Shown here: positions 22,498 to 35,495 of the stretch, piece after piece | Numbering within the stretch: the first letter of the stretch is position 1 | How the letters are laid out: every line of letters starts with the position of its first letter | DNA from: Usnea hakonensis | Taxonomy: Eukaryota; Ascomycota; Lecanoromycetes; Lecanorales; Parmeliaceae | NCBI GenBank assembly: GCA_013423325.1 | Contig: BLJB01000031.1 | Location: forward strand, 168,075-232,074 | Length of the DNA stretch: 64,000 nucleotides | Direction: 5' to 3' | Program-made: the position numbers and the translations under genes | Notes under the pieces: generated by a model | Databases searched by the model: none | What the model saw: the letters and a program-made list of their open reading frames with translations, nothing else | What the model was told of the DNA's origin: nothing

Positions 22498-25142
22498 ATG
22501 GCTCCGCCGGCGAAAAGACAGAAGAGACTTGTTGTGTTGAGCTTAGACGATGAAGAGTCAGATGCCAGACAAACACACAAGTCTATCCCTACGAGATCCC
22601 GGGCGAAGTCTCCGAAGAACAATACCGTAAAATCTAGGCTCGCCACGCAACAAGGTTCAGATCCCCTGCTTAAAGATAATGCCGCGAAGATCAGCTCGGC
22701 TGGCACGGTACAAACGCTGAGACCTATATCCTCCTTCTTTAGTATTGGGACACAGGCACACCAGCCGAATGGTGGGAAATCTCTCGAGATAGTGCCGCCG
22801 CAAGTAGAAGACCACGAAGATCTGATTGTAGACGACTCTTCGGTCGAGGATGATAATGATCCCGGGAGGACGAACACAAGGACTACTCTCGACCGTAGGA
22901 AGGATCATCACGCGCCAGCCCACGATAATGCCCCCTCGACAAACCAACCAACCAGATTTAAAGTTTCTGGACATCCTTCGAGCATGGGCATCAGCCCTGG
23001 AACTTCTGGCGAAAAGAACGTGGGACCAGCTGTGATTGATATGAGACCTTGGGCGCAGAAATTTGCTCCGAACAGTCTCGAAGAGCTGATGGTCCACAGA
23101 AAGAAAGTATCGGACGTACGAGATTGGCTGAACAACGTGCTGAGGGGTCAGGCTCGCCAGGTAAGCTCACTCTCGTAGGAGTCGTCGCTGTTGTGCAATC
23201 ACTGACTGGGAGCAAGAGACTATTAATACTCAAGGGCCCTTCAGGTGCTGGGAAAACTGCTACTATATCAATGCTCGCCAAAGCTATGAGATTCGACGTA
23301 CTGGAATGGAAGAATCCCGTAGGCGCCGAATTCTCATCTGAAGCGTATCTCTCTATGTCTGCTCATTTCGACGATTTCCTTGCTCGGAGTGGGAAATTCG
23401 GCGAATTGGCGCTTGCAGACTGCAATAGGAATGTATCGGCAATGCCGTCACCAACCACTAATGCGCTCAATGAAGGTACGAGGGAAAGAATCATTTTGAT
23501 AGAGGAATTCCCGAACACGTCTCTGAGTACTTCCAGTGCATTGCGCTCTTTCCAATCAAGTGTCCTCCAATATCTCGCATTCAATATGCCTTCTATGGGC
23601 GCCTTCCTGTCCAAACATCAAGGCAACAATTCAACCGTTGCTACCCCTCCAGTGGTCATGGTCATCACTGAAACCCGACTGACGACAACCACCGCTGCCA
23701 GCGATAGCTTCACTGCTCATCGACTTCTTGGGCCGGAGATATTGAGTCATCCAGGCGTAAGTACTATTCAGTTCAACCCAATGGCTTCTACCTACCTCAC
23801 TAAGGCTCTCGACCTCGTCGTACGAAAAGAAGCAAGGCAATCTGGAAGGCACCGAGTACCTGGGCCAGCCTTGTTAAAGAAGCTTGGCGAAGTCGGTGAC
23901 ATTCGCAGTGCCATTGGATCTTTAGAATTCCTCCTTCTACGACGAGAGGACAAAGATGATTGGAGTGGCCGGGTAGTCTCGAAAGCCAAGACAGGACTCA
24001 GTGGCTTGACAAGGATGGAAATGCAGTCACTTGCGATGGTTGCCCAAAGAGAGTCTGCTCTGGGACTCTTTCATGCTGTCAGCAGAGTTGTCTATAACAA
24101 GCGTGATGACTTCGCTGATAGCCGCGCTGCTGACGTGCGTCCTACACAGCCACCGAGTCACTTATCGCGGCACGCCAAGCTGAGAATTGCGCAAGTTTCT
24201 ACGAGCCAGCTCATCGACGAGACGGGCACAGATGTAGCCACATTCATCGCCGCCCTGCACGAAAACTTTGTGTTGTCCTGCGACGGTGACTTCTTCTCTG
24301 ACAATTTTGAGGGATGTATAGACGCGTTGTCTGACAGTGACATACTGGGCTCGCCGCGAGGTGGTAGATTTGGCTCACCTCGAGACCTTGGAAACCGCCC
24401 CTTTCAGGGAGTCAGTTCTGATGTATTGCGACAGGATGAGATATGCTTTGATGTTGCAGTGCTAGGTTTACTTTTTGCTCTCCCAGATCCCGTCAAGCGG
24501 CATACACATCCGGTATCTAGGAACAGTGAGGGCAAGAACGATACTCACAGAATGTTCTATCCTACCTCTATGAGGTTGCACAGACAGGTCGAGGAGGTCG
24601 TTGGCTTAGTAGGCCAATGGACAGATAGGCGCCGAGCCAGTGCTGTGCCTTTAAGAACCTCGATGGGCAAGGATGTCCGACACTTCACTCATTTGCCGTC
24701 AAGACGGGGAAAGCCATACTCGAAAGTGACCGGCAGTCACCGGCCCCAATCTGACGGAGATGACGAAGAGCTTTCTTTTCGGACGAGCTTGGGGGGTACT
24801 AAAAGTGAATTGGTCGTTGAAAGCCTCCCGTACATCACGAAGATCGAGCAAAGTAAAGCAGCCTCTACACACCTCGACGGGCTGGAGAGAATCACGCAAT
24901 TCAACGGTATTGATCGTGCGGAGAACAGTGAATCGGACCATTTGGAACTTGGAGAAGAACCTTCTGTGACTGATTGGATGACTGATGGTCTAGCTAAGAG
25001 TAATGTCATCGGTCCTGCGCCAAAATGCAGTCTGCAACAGGAATTTGAACGAGCAGGCAAATCAACAAGCACGCTTGTGCTCCCGCTTGAGGAAGAAGTG
25101 GGACAGCTATATCTCAGTGACGATGACATTGAAGATGATTAG
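22498..25142 (+). CDS. rad17: Checkpoint clamp loader Rad17
   Basis: Rad17 (Rad24 in budding yeast), the large subunit of the alternative RFC that loads the 9-1-1 clamp at damaged DNA in the nucleus. Two exons, 22498-23160 and 23217-25142, give 862 residues. The N-terminal ~185 residues are disordered and basic/acidic, with a PIP-like ISSFFS segment. The AAA+ core begins at WAQKFAPNSLEELMVHRKKV; Walker A GPSGAGKT is at 228-235 just after the intron; the Walker B-like segment IILIEEFPN is at about 313-321. The C-terminus ends in a very acidic tail (LYLSDDDIEDD). The alternative acceptor at 23178 would give a stop after eight codons, so the acceptor at 23216 was used. It converges on AMP deaminase with 623 bp between stops. 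Confidence 0.92.
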
Positions 25143-25765
25143 ACTAGCTAAGTTGTTTAAAGACTTGCTTTTGAGGACGCGAGACAGCGTACGCTAATAG
25201 CATCTCCATGGGGATCGCCCACGAGATATCTGAGCCTACGAGCATAGGCTTAGATGTTTCATTTGCTATACCTGTTGATGTGGTAGTCCTTGATAGACAG
25301 CTAGGCTCATCTCACCATTGCTTCTGTCCGCTTTCCCTCTTTTATATATCAAGCGCCGGATTCCAGTGACACTTGGATTATGATTCTAGAAAGGAACGGA
25401 GATGGCAGCATTATTCACTTGGTGTAGAGCGTGTTATGCCACGAGGTATCCTGCCCTCACGCTCTGTTGCTTCAGCTGCGCCCGCCCAACGTAAAAAATG
25501 AATGCAGAAAGCTGCAGCCGTGCCTCCGTGTTCAGGGGGGGGAGCAAAAATCGCAATGGCAATCTCGGAAGCGCCTAAATATATGACTCGTCAATGATCC
25601 TCCAGCGGACTGGTTAATATTCGTCTGAGGACCACTAGACGTAACGCCCATCTAATAACGTTTGACCCATCAGACGCTTCTGGTAAAAGACCTTCTCATT
25701 CTACCGGTTTCATGTTCATTCTAAAGCTATCAGATCCGTCAATACATCTATCTCAAAGCGCCTGC
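25143..25765. other. Convergent intergenic
   Basis: 3' flanks of the convergent RAD17 and AMP deaminase genes. No gene or named element is visible. A run of eight G lies at about 25535-25542. Confidence 0.5.
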
Positions 25766-28700
25766 TCAATTTTCCAACTCATCAGACTCCTCGACCCCCG
25801 CTTTTTGCACGTCTTTGTGAGCTTGCTCGGATGTTAGAAGCCTTGGTACGGTCGTGACATCGACGTGCGTGGTATTCGCATCCTTTTCTGAACTACTTCC
25901 TTGTCGTAAACTGCTTCTTCTGGTCCTCTCATGCACGACTCCTGGGAACATCCTTGGCGGCGGAGGTGTTCCGTCGATCCAGGATGTGCTATTTACTTGT
26001 GTCGGCGACGTGATCATTGATGACGAGCTGGCAAGTCTGCTGCGATCTCGCCCTGTGCGTTGAAGATCGAGATTTCTCACGTCAGCATTATAATAAGGTA
26101 GATATGCTGCACGAGAAGGATTTCCTTGACACGGGTGCATCTGCACTGCAGGAAAGGGAGGCGCTTTGATAGGCGTATTAATCACCTGGGCAACGGGGAA
26201 TGCAGCGGCGTATCGTTCGAGCCTAGGGACGAGGATCAACAATTGTCCACTTTGGGTAAGAGAAGGGAATCGTACATTTCAAGTTCTTGCACTAAAGTGT
26301 CGTGCCGGAATCTCTCCCTGATATTCGGGACATTACTCTTAGCCACATTATTGCCGGTCACGCCAGGAAGGTGATAATCTGGGCCAAGCCATCTCTGCTT
26401 CAACGCATGCTCAAACCCGCTTTGTATAACGGAGTGTTGAGCGAGTTCACACATATCAACCGCACTCAATCTATAAATTTGTGCCGCAACAGAGTACTCT
26501 TCGATCAAGGGTTCCTTTGTGAAAGCGAACTGCAGCGGATCATCAGTAGAGAGTGAGACATTCAGACCACGCTTGAAGTATTTAGAGAACGGGTTTCTGT
26601 CATACGCAAGGAAAAGTGCATTATTGCTCAAAGGTGACATTGCGATGCCAATTTGGTCGAGGTAGAAGATGTATTGTAGTAGCGGTACCTTTCTCAGCAT
26701 TAGGCCATGACTTATGCTGTGGCAGCAGAGCACGGCAGCTGCGATATGATCTACGTCGCCGGCTTCACCACAGTGCGGTCGAAGTACGAAGGTATTGAAA
26801 CCGCGCCGTTTGCGCCAGACGTTCAAAGAGGTCATGTTGGCAAACAAGTGATAAATCCAGTAAGTGTACGGTGGATTTTGCTTGGTGTTCCACTCTTTCG
26901 GAGGTGGATACTTCCTGTAAAGTCGAGTCTCAACCTTGCTCTCATCGTCAACACTGTCAAAGCCGATCACACGCTGAAGGAAAACGTAGAGCTTAGGGTG
27001 GCTCGAAGGGTCTTTCGTGACTTCGTAGAGCGGCCGAAATATGTTGATGATGATCTCTTCATAAGTGTCCATCTGCCCGTTGGCTTTGTACATGCTGAAA
27101 AGTCTAGGAACCTGTATGAGCCATCGCACATTGTGCGAGATCAATTTGTTATCAATGACCCATGCAGCAAGCTTATCCCACTCGTCAATAGATCTGCCAT
27201 AGATAGAGACTCGCCATTCAACAAACTGATATTTGCTAGATTCCAGATCGGAGATGACTTCCTTGGTGATCTCGGCGAGATAGCGTCCTCTGATGTAATT
27301 GTCAGTTTTTAGGAAGATTTCTCTGAGCCTTGATTCACCGATGGGGTTGTATTTGAGGTTGAATTTATCAAAGCGATGAAACGAGTCAGTATGGGCCTGA
27401 TGTCGGAATCAGTATCAGAATGTTCTAAACAACCGGACTGCAACATACATGCATGTCAAGAGTATCAATACTCAAATCATACGCAGTCAGATTGATGCTC
27501 TCAAAGACTTCCTTCAATGTCAATTCCTTGTTATCTCGAAACATGACTACCTCGTCTGGGGACTTCTTCATCTTACTCTTTATGAAGCGCAGCAAATGCT
27601 TCTGATTCATGCAGGCGGAATGATGGACATGGGTGTCAACTTTCCTGACATTATAAAAATCTCTATGTGGCACTTTTTTGCAGTCCGCCGTTTCCTGGTA
27701 TGAATTAACAAGGAAGTAGAGATGGAACCTCCCCTCCAAGATATCTAGCTGCCGAAACGCGAAGCTTTTGGTGGGTCCATCAGAGGAGACATTTTGAACT
27801 TCGTCCATGTCAATGTAGAATTCTCGCATATTTGGGACTATTATGACAGGGTTTGCATTCTGCGCCGGTTTAGTCACCTCGAATATCTGGTAGATGCTGC
27901 CTTGGTCGAGCTCAAACGAGATTTTCTCATCCTTACCAGGCAGCGGCAAAAGGTCCAACATATCAAAATCCTCTCCAATGTCTTGCCCTTGTTTCCTGCG
28001 CTTCACTGTAGGTGACATGGGAAGCGGCTGCTGGCTTGAGTCTCTACTCTGAGAGCTGCCTGGCAGAATAGTGGTTTGCAGATGATCAGAGTCGGCGCTT
28101 AGGACCCTGCTGTTACTCAGGCTGTTTGGACTAGAGCTCTGACCCACCGGGCGGTTCTTGTTTTCATCCCAGATAGGATTGGGCGGCGGGGGGTATATTC
28201 TCCAGTCCGGACTATCTTTGGGGTTGTCGCCGGGACCCTGTAGTGACAGATTGATGTACTTGTGTCGTATACCCAACACCCTCTTGATATTGATCGAGAT
28301 AGCACTGAGTTCTGGGGAGATATCGGGGCCTGCGTTATCGACTTCTTCCATAAAACCTTCAGGCCCAGTCTCATGCCCAGCGCTTTCATCTAGATCGAGA
28401 TGGCTATCATCGATATACAGATCGTCGTATCTGCCATGAAGTTCTGTGTCCTTAAAGACGGGTGACTGCGCGATGCCTTCAGCAAGCCTCCAATTCTGGT
28501 CCCGTTGAGCAAACCCTTGGCCACTACGTCTCGAGGCTGTGCTCGTTGTCCGACTTGTATATCCATCGTCAATCACGGTTGAAGAAAACGCTCTTGCCCT
28601 GGGAAAAGCGCGCTGGGCCTCTGTATCGTGCTGCGAATTCTCTAATAGATGTCTCTGGAAGAACAATTTTGCTTCTGCATTGCTCAAGGACTTCTCGGCG

Positions 28701-28879
28701 GCAGAATTGTAGAATGCCGTCCTTGCTTGGCGATCATGGACCTGGTCACCTGCATCTGCTCCGCTAGGCGGTATGAAGCCTTCATTGTCGTGTTCTGTAA
28801 GTTCGCCCAGGTCAGTGCCCTCTCCCACGGGATAACCACGAAGACCAGCCCTGGCGTCTGCCTCATCGTTTGATTGCAT
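25766..28879 (-). CDS. amd1: AMP deaminase
   Basis: AMP deaminase converts AMP to IMP and ammonia in the purine nucleotide cycle (cytosol). Minus-strand exons 28879-27449, 27396-26276 and 26222-25766 join to 1002 residues. The N-terminal ~360 residues are a disordered, Ser-rich regulatory region; the catalytic TIM barrel follows. The metal-binding HVHHSACMN has His417 and His419; the catalytic HCGEAGD is at His685/Glu688; SLSTDDPLQF has Asp762 and Asp763. A 53-bp last intron is deduced because the catalytic frame otherwise ends at 26236; splicing continues into ELEMLERYAAAFPVAQ and a C-terminal tail of about 150 low-complexity residues (Ser, Thr, Pro, Arg), longer than in many orthologues. 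The start is the first ATG in frame; a TTG lies six codons upstream. It is divergent from the F-box-like gene. Confidence 0.94.
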
Positions 28880-29518
28880 GACACTGAGCACCGCCAAACG
28901 GACATTTGTTGTCTAGTATTGGCTTGTCAGCCTTCTCTCAATTCGGCGATTTTATTTCTTCTGGAGTGAAGGAAAGTGAGAGAAGTCCTCTGTCCTACGG
29001 ATCTGAAGCCGTCGAGGCGTGGTCACTCGTCAGCCTTAAGCCTTGGCAATGGAGACTAAGGTACCTTGGATAGGCTTAGGCTAGTAATAAAGTACGGAGT
29101 AGGAATTTGCTTCTGATTGGTCGCCTCGATCGCCTCACCAATATTCTTGAGTCTGCCTCCGACGCTTCACGCCTCACCACTGTCACCATCATTGCGCCTG
29201 CGTGTTCTATCTCAAACTTTCCTATTCGCCCAATGTATATCAGTGTCTCTGCTTGATTCGCATTGCTTATGCTATCCGAACTTGGTCTCCTAAATTGGCG
29301 TTGGAAAGTGTCTGGGAGCCATATTTTCCTCTTGTCCTGATCTGCAGGAACAGCTTTTTTCCTTCATGCGACCAAAATCTCTTCCTGTCTCTCCTTTTCA
29401 TCTCTATGGAATGGCGCACGTCTAGCTGCTGAAGAGTAATATCCTGCAGGATCTACTTACCATAGCATAGATTAATCTGCGAACGCCAGACTTTATGCTG
29501 TGAGATCAACCGCCAAAT
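28880..29518. promoter_or_regulatory. Shared divergent promoter region AMD1 / F-box-like gene
   Basis: 639 bp between divergent start codons. It contains a CTAAGGTACCTTGG-type palindrome near 29056-29069 and long CT-rich stretches toward the plus-strand gene. Function is assigned from position. Confidence 0.45.
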
Positions 29519-32500
29519 ATGGACTCATCCCCTAGAAGCACTGTGTCTTCCGACTTATATTCGCCGTCAGAGCCAGCGGAGCCCGAAGCTGCTCCCATTA
29601 CGAACGGTATTGAGCAAGGAGGTTTCCACAAGCGGAAACGGGACCAAGACCCAGATCCTAACCGTTCCGTGCAGAATAATATTCATAGCCCTAGGTTTGC
29701 TGCAAGTATTGACAGCCATGACTCTGCAGATGGAGCTCCATCCTCCAGCTCCAGGCAGGCCGGAATGCTCAAGGAATCCATCTCTGGAATTACACGACCA
29801 AGCGCAAACGGCTATGGCATTGGAACAGGAGCAGACCTTCCTTGCCAACCATCTACGCTGCTGGCAGCTCTCTGGCAGCATATTTTCTGTTTTGTTCCTC
29901 CCGTCTCTCTTGGGGGTATGTTAAGCGTAAACCGCGCTTTCAATACCTATTTGACCCCTGGCAGAAGTGAAGAGGATCCGCTGCCGCTACCTGATAGCAT
30001 TGTCCAGCCACTTCAAGCTGATACTATCTGGCTTTTTTCTCGGAGGAGATTCTGTTCCGGAATTCCAAGGCCTATCCATGGGTTAACTGAGCTCGATATG
30101 TGGAAGTTACTCAAGGGAAGAGATTGCCAGATTTGTAATATTGTCAGGGACGATGCTACTCCTATAGTAGATCAACAAGATCCGTGGGAGTCCGGACCTG
30201 GTGATACCGGGATCAAAGTTGTCTGGCCCTTTGGTCTCAGGTGTTGCGGTCGGTGTTTGCGAGAGAATTCTCAAAAGGTACCAAACTGCCAGCTAACTTC
30301 GCTGGACGATGAGCTATTGTAAGCTGACGTTAGCAGGAACTGGAGTTATCCATGTCGTCGGATTGCCCGTTCTTCCTCTTGCAGGGTCTCCCGTTTGCCT
30401 TCATATCAGAAAATACTCACTACATTGGCCATCATATCCTGCGAAGCATTACAGCTCCACCTATGCTGCGCATGACAAAACGGTACTACAAGCCCCATGT
30501 GGAGGATATCAAGCGCCAGTTTGAAAACGTAAAAGAGCTTGGGGTCGCATCCGCAGAGGAGTGGACCAAAGGCCTAGCTCACCAAGGGCAGCGGTGTCTC
30601 GAGGATACCATCCGCTGGGAGCAGTGGGACTCTAAAGCCGGTTTGAAGAATTTGAACTCGCGCCCAAACCCCAAGGCATTCGTAGTCAAGGTCAAATGTG
30701 ACACTCGTTCGGATCGATCAACTCCGCAAAGCATGGCCCTCTCGATCAGATCCGAGGGCGATCGGGCGAGTCCACTTGCGACAAGTGCATCTGCACGTAA
30801 GTAGACCCATTGTTATGCAACATGATCCATAAGCATGTCGAAGTTCGCTTACTGATCAGCTTGTTGTAGCCCCATTTCAAGATCCAAGAAATTCTGCAGT
30901 CCTAGTCCAAGGTGGTGTGCAACATGGACCTCAGGTAGCTTGCCACCAGTCACGACCAGAGCGGAATATTAAGGACGTCAATGAAGCTAAGGCAGCTCGA
31001 CGAGCGGAGATAGAGCGCCGCTGCGCAGCCTTAGATCCTCCTTTGCTGTCCCGAGTATTGAGGCACATGGACTCTTTCCAAGCGGCCATGCAAATATCGC
31101 AGCCTATGACGGACCAAGCGTGGGAAATACTCCGGCCTCGTCTGCTTTCTCAGCTTCCTTATGCTGAACGACGCGAAAAAGAGCAAGTACAGCATACCGA
31201 GATTCTTGCAGAGGAGTACAGGCAACGGCGTCAGCAGGAAGCCCAACTGAAAGAGACCAAGGAGAATCTTGACCGCGAATGGGAGAATCATCAGGCTCCG
31301 ATCCGGCACCGGATCGGCACGTTGGCTACTGAGACCATTGAATCCAGGTGGGCTGGCGGTAAGGCCGTAACTAAGGAGTCCTGTCCCAGATTTGCAGCAG
31401 ATGTGCTGCTGAATGTTCGCCAACGTTTTTACGCGGCACTCGCACAGGAGGATGAAGCTGCACTCGCTGCTGGCGAGTCTGTGAAGACTGACCCACCCAA
31501 CGGACCACCCACCAGGAAATTGATTCTTGAAAATATGAAATGGCTGTTCGACACCAAGATCAAGCCTCTGACGGACCATTTCCAAAGGGAGCTCTTCCTT
31601 TGCAACGGTTGTGATGGCAATTTCAAGTTTTACGGTTTTGAGGGCGTGATCCAGCACTACGCTGCAAAACACACAACTACCCTTAGTATGGGAAACATCG
31701 TTGTACATTGGCGATCCGAGTGGCCCGAGCATCCTCCTTTCAACCCCAATCCTAGTGTCGCTAAAACAAATTATTACAAGATCCCCACTCCAGCGCCTTC
31801 TGTACAAGGTCCGGCTGCTAGAGATCCACGAGGACCAATTACTTATGGCAACTTCGTTCAGCCGGCGGAGACAAGTGGCCCAATCGGAGCATCACAGCCT
31901 CAACAACCCCAGTATTCCACCTTGGGATACCCAAATTCGTTCCCAGGCCACCGTCAGGAAGGGCCCTCGCAAGTGCCACCCGCACAATCTTATCCGCCTG
32001 CAACCTCGTCTCACAATGCCGAAGCTGGCTTTTCTGGAGCCCTGAGTGGTTACGGAAGCAGTACTCCCTCTTATGGCCCGTTTCCCGTGGCACAGCAAGG
32101 CCAAGTGGCACCATATGGCTCCTTTACCGTGCAACAGGCATATCCAACGTTTCCACCAGGACAGTCTGGTACCATCATGCAAGCCTCCTTTTCCGAAGCC
32201 AGTGCGAACAATTTTCGAGGCCGCCCAGCCGTGCCATTCCCAGGCAACTTTCGACAGGGACCGTCGGCTACGAACTCCCAAGCTCACCATGCTCCTGGTC
32301 AGGTATCTGATTTGTACCAGCGTCAAATGGACGAGATGGCCAAGCATGCTAAAGACATTTTCACTACCATTGGTGGGGTTAAAGATCTTCCAGGCAGTGT
32401 CCGGATCTATGTTGTCATTCAACACACTGTGAGCAGGTTCAAAGCCTCTTTCGCCAATGAGCCAAGTCTGTCCATGTTCATCGATGGGCTTGACCACAAT

Positions 32501-34474
32501 GCTGTGATGAGGCCTGTCAGAAGTGTCAATGGACTAGGCTGCAGAACATGCATAAAAAATGGCACAGGAGCCAGGCTGTATACACTGCCTCACTTGGTCA
32601 ACCATTTCAGAACAGCACATGTCGAGACGCCGCAAATGCTTAGCTTCCCACAAACTTCAGAGCTTGATTGGAAGCAAGACATGATAGATTATCCTGACCT
32701 CTCAGTAGTCTCCAACCTTCTCAGTGCTAATGGTATGACTGATGCCAAGCTAAAATTGATCGCCGAAGTCTTTCCGGGCTCATTTCCCATCCCTCTTCCA
32801 AATTTGAAGAGCCGGACGAATCCGGGCCCCTACCCTGTGTACAGAAGGGAAATCGACGCAGATACGAAAGGATTGTCCAGGGCGCCATCGAATCCCTTGG
32901 CTGCTCTCCCGATTCATTCTGGGAGTCAGTCTAGCGATCAGTCTTTGAATCGGCCACAAGGTGCTTTACGACCGTTGTCGCCAAGTTGCTCGTACGAGCC
33001 TCTTGAGCCGCCGGGAGAGGATGAATACGATCCCCGCAGACCTGCGTATTTGGGCAAGATGGTCAATATCGACACTGGCTCTTCCCAGTCTCAAAGACCC
33101 CTCGAGCATTCGCCCTTGCCAAATGGGCGCCGGTACTTGTCCTACGTTCACCAAGAAAAAGCCCATCATACCATACCCCCACGGCTTGAGGACGAAAAGT
33201 CTTGGAACAGTATCAGCGCAATGCGGCCGAAGTCCGTCGAAGACTATGCTGGGGAGTCTTACAGTGCATTTCAGCATGTGTTACAGCCACAGTGTCCTGT
33301 TTCGAACGACGTGTCTCAATCGGAGCGCCGACTCCACCAGCGTACAGGACTCCAAGTCAAGCATTCACGACAGGACAGAGTGGATGAGCACAATGGTTCT
33401 GTGGCTTACATCAGAACGAACGGTCGTACACCAGAGAAAGGGGGGCTTGGTGAAATTTTGAGCTCAGTCAGGCGTGGAACACAAGGCGTGTCCTCACCTG
33501 AAATGGTATTTGCTGCAGACCGGTTCCTCAACACATTAGGCCCAGAAACGGAGAGCGACCATTCTCGTAAGCGCTTTTCGTCGGAACGTGACGCGGAACG
33601 CCCTTCACATGCCCCGTGGCTCTGCGAGCCACCATCCAAGCGTCGCCAACAGTACTTTGGCCAAGATGGCGTCTATGATCAGCGGTCGCGAGATGAGGGC
33701 AGGGTCAAAAGGCAAGAGAACGACGTTACCGAAGAGCAGATAAGGACAGGATTTTCGCCAGACTCGAGAAACGTTAGCCAGGCCGTCGTATTGCAAAGAT
33801 CTGAGTCCCGCACGTCCCGCACCCACTTTTATGACGACTTACAGAAATTGACGCAGATACCCTTGAAAAATGTCAGAAATGGCGGCAGTCCGCCTGTACG
33901 CTACGCTCCTTACGAAGACTCTGAGCAAGTGGTTATTGACAGTCGCCAAGACACGGACGGCAGTCTGCATAAAAGGCCACGCAGTGTTAGTCACACTTTC
34001 CAGGTTTCACGCATGTCACAGTATCGCGATCAGCCTGGATCTCCCCAAAGAGTACTTGCAGATACAGCTCTCTACCGGCCCCGGAGTCCGGTAGAAGAGG
34101 ACAGGCGCGATGGTACATATCAAGATCGCCCTTCATCACGTCGGTTGAACCACCCCCAAAGGGTTCCCAGCTTCGACTATCCACAACATTCTCGTTATGA
34201 GTACATTGACGATCCTGGGGTACCGAATAGTCATTACCAGCAGCGATTTGAGTACGTGCCAATCAGCTATGAGGATTCCGGGCTTCGTGATCCCGCCCGA
34301 TACGTTATTGCTCGACCAGTGGAGCAGATGGACCCTGAATACGTTCGCTACGAATCGAGCTATGCTACGGAGCCAATCTATGAGCGAAACGGTCAGGTTT
34401 ACGATGCTTCTCAAAGATTTTATCAAGATTCGTATCGAGAAGGCCCTAGTTATGCTCAAAGCCACCAGTATTGA
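29519..34474 (+). CDS. Large F-box-like / C2H2-like protein, 1607 aa
   Basis: Exons 29519-30277, 30337-30796 and 30870-34474 join in frame to 1607 residues. It resembles a large uncharacterised Pezizomycotina family (I believe DUF7892), without known biochemical role. An F-box-like helix set lies at residues 114-146 (LLAALWQHIFCFVPP... and VNRAFNTYL). Cysteine pairs CQIC and CCGRC follow (about 200-245) and may bind zinc. Residues about 500-560 form a charged helix with many Glu, Gln and Arg. Two C2H2-like fingers are visible: Cys651/Cys654/His669/His674 and Cys964/Cys967/His985/His990. Between them is a Pro/Gln/Gly/Tyr-rich low-complexity stretch. The last ~450 residues are Arg/Ser/Tyr/Asp-rich and look disordered, like RNA-associated proteins. 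An F-box could imply SCF ubiquitin-ligase recruitment; that is inference only. Confidence 0.82.
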
Positions 34475-35495
34475 GTACCCAGGAACGGAATAGGTCCCTT
34501 ATGTCAGAGGATTTGAGACATCCTGGTAGCGTGTTGGTCGCACTTCGCAGATAGATCTCAATAAGGGACTTGCTTCGAATAGGAGCGCCAGTGAACATTT
34601 GCCGGTCTCTGAGTGATATAAGCTGTGAGAACTTCTTCCTGCTTTGGAGATCACCCTCAGAATTCTTTTTTACTTACACACAACGAGCTAGAAGTCTTAA
34701 GTGAAAGCTTTGCCGGCGCAAATGCAGAGTCACAGATACTTTTCATTTACCTGGGAAGGCAAGGCTCATCATAAACGCTTGATGTTTTTACCAATGTCCC
34801 TTGGCTTTCATGCCAGGCATGAGTCCTCTCTCATTGTATAGCTTCCTCCAGAAACCCAAAGCGGAAGCTCTTTGGGATCTTGGCGCCTAAGAGTGATGAG
34901 ACCGTTCATGTGTACATTTTGTAAGACAAGGTATTTGCGTCGTCTTCATCACTGGGTACATCTTGTACCTTGAAGAACACCCTTTAGATCGATTATAGCT
35001 TCATGCGGGATTGCGGCATCAAAAGCAGATAATCGAAATGATCAATGTCGCATTGATTTGAATCTGACTATATTAGTGGTATGGTGCTATGCTGGTGCTC
35101 GTGTGGCGCCAGTCCAAGATAGAAAATTCGGTGGCTCGCAGACGTCGGTCTGTCACTCTGTACTCATTTAGTAGTCGTCTTCTCTTATTGTTTCTACGGG
35201 CCAATTAAACTGCCTGAAGAAGCGGCAATCATCTTGAATCGAGCTGTGAGAGAAAGTATAACAGGGCTTGAATGTCAAGGTAGGGTTAGGGCTGATGTCA
35301 ACGCCGTTCAAAGGCTTCCCTCGTTGAGCTGCCCACCTCGGTCTCTCCGTGATATAAGTTATCCACGCGCCCAGAACCTTTGATCCTTGGTCTTATGATG
35401 ATGGTTTGTCGGACGCTTGCCACAGATCATTCGTGATATTATCTTCTCTGCATATCATTTCCGACGAAACATCCACTTGAAGCTAGATCACAGAT
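34475..35495. other. Intergenic
   Basis: A 1-kb gap without a supported gene. It contains the 3' end of the F-box-like gene and the promoter of ABP1. GGTTAGGG at about 35282-35289 is too short to mean telomere repeats. I see no RNA gene signature. Confidence 0.5.

Noticed and set aside
35278..35292. GGTTAGGG, telomere-like
   Set aside because: Less than two repeat units; no array.
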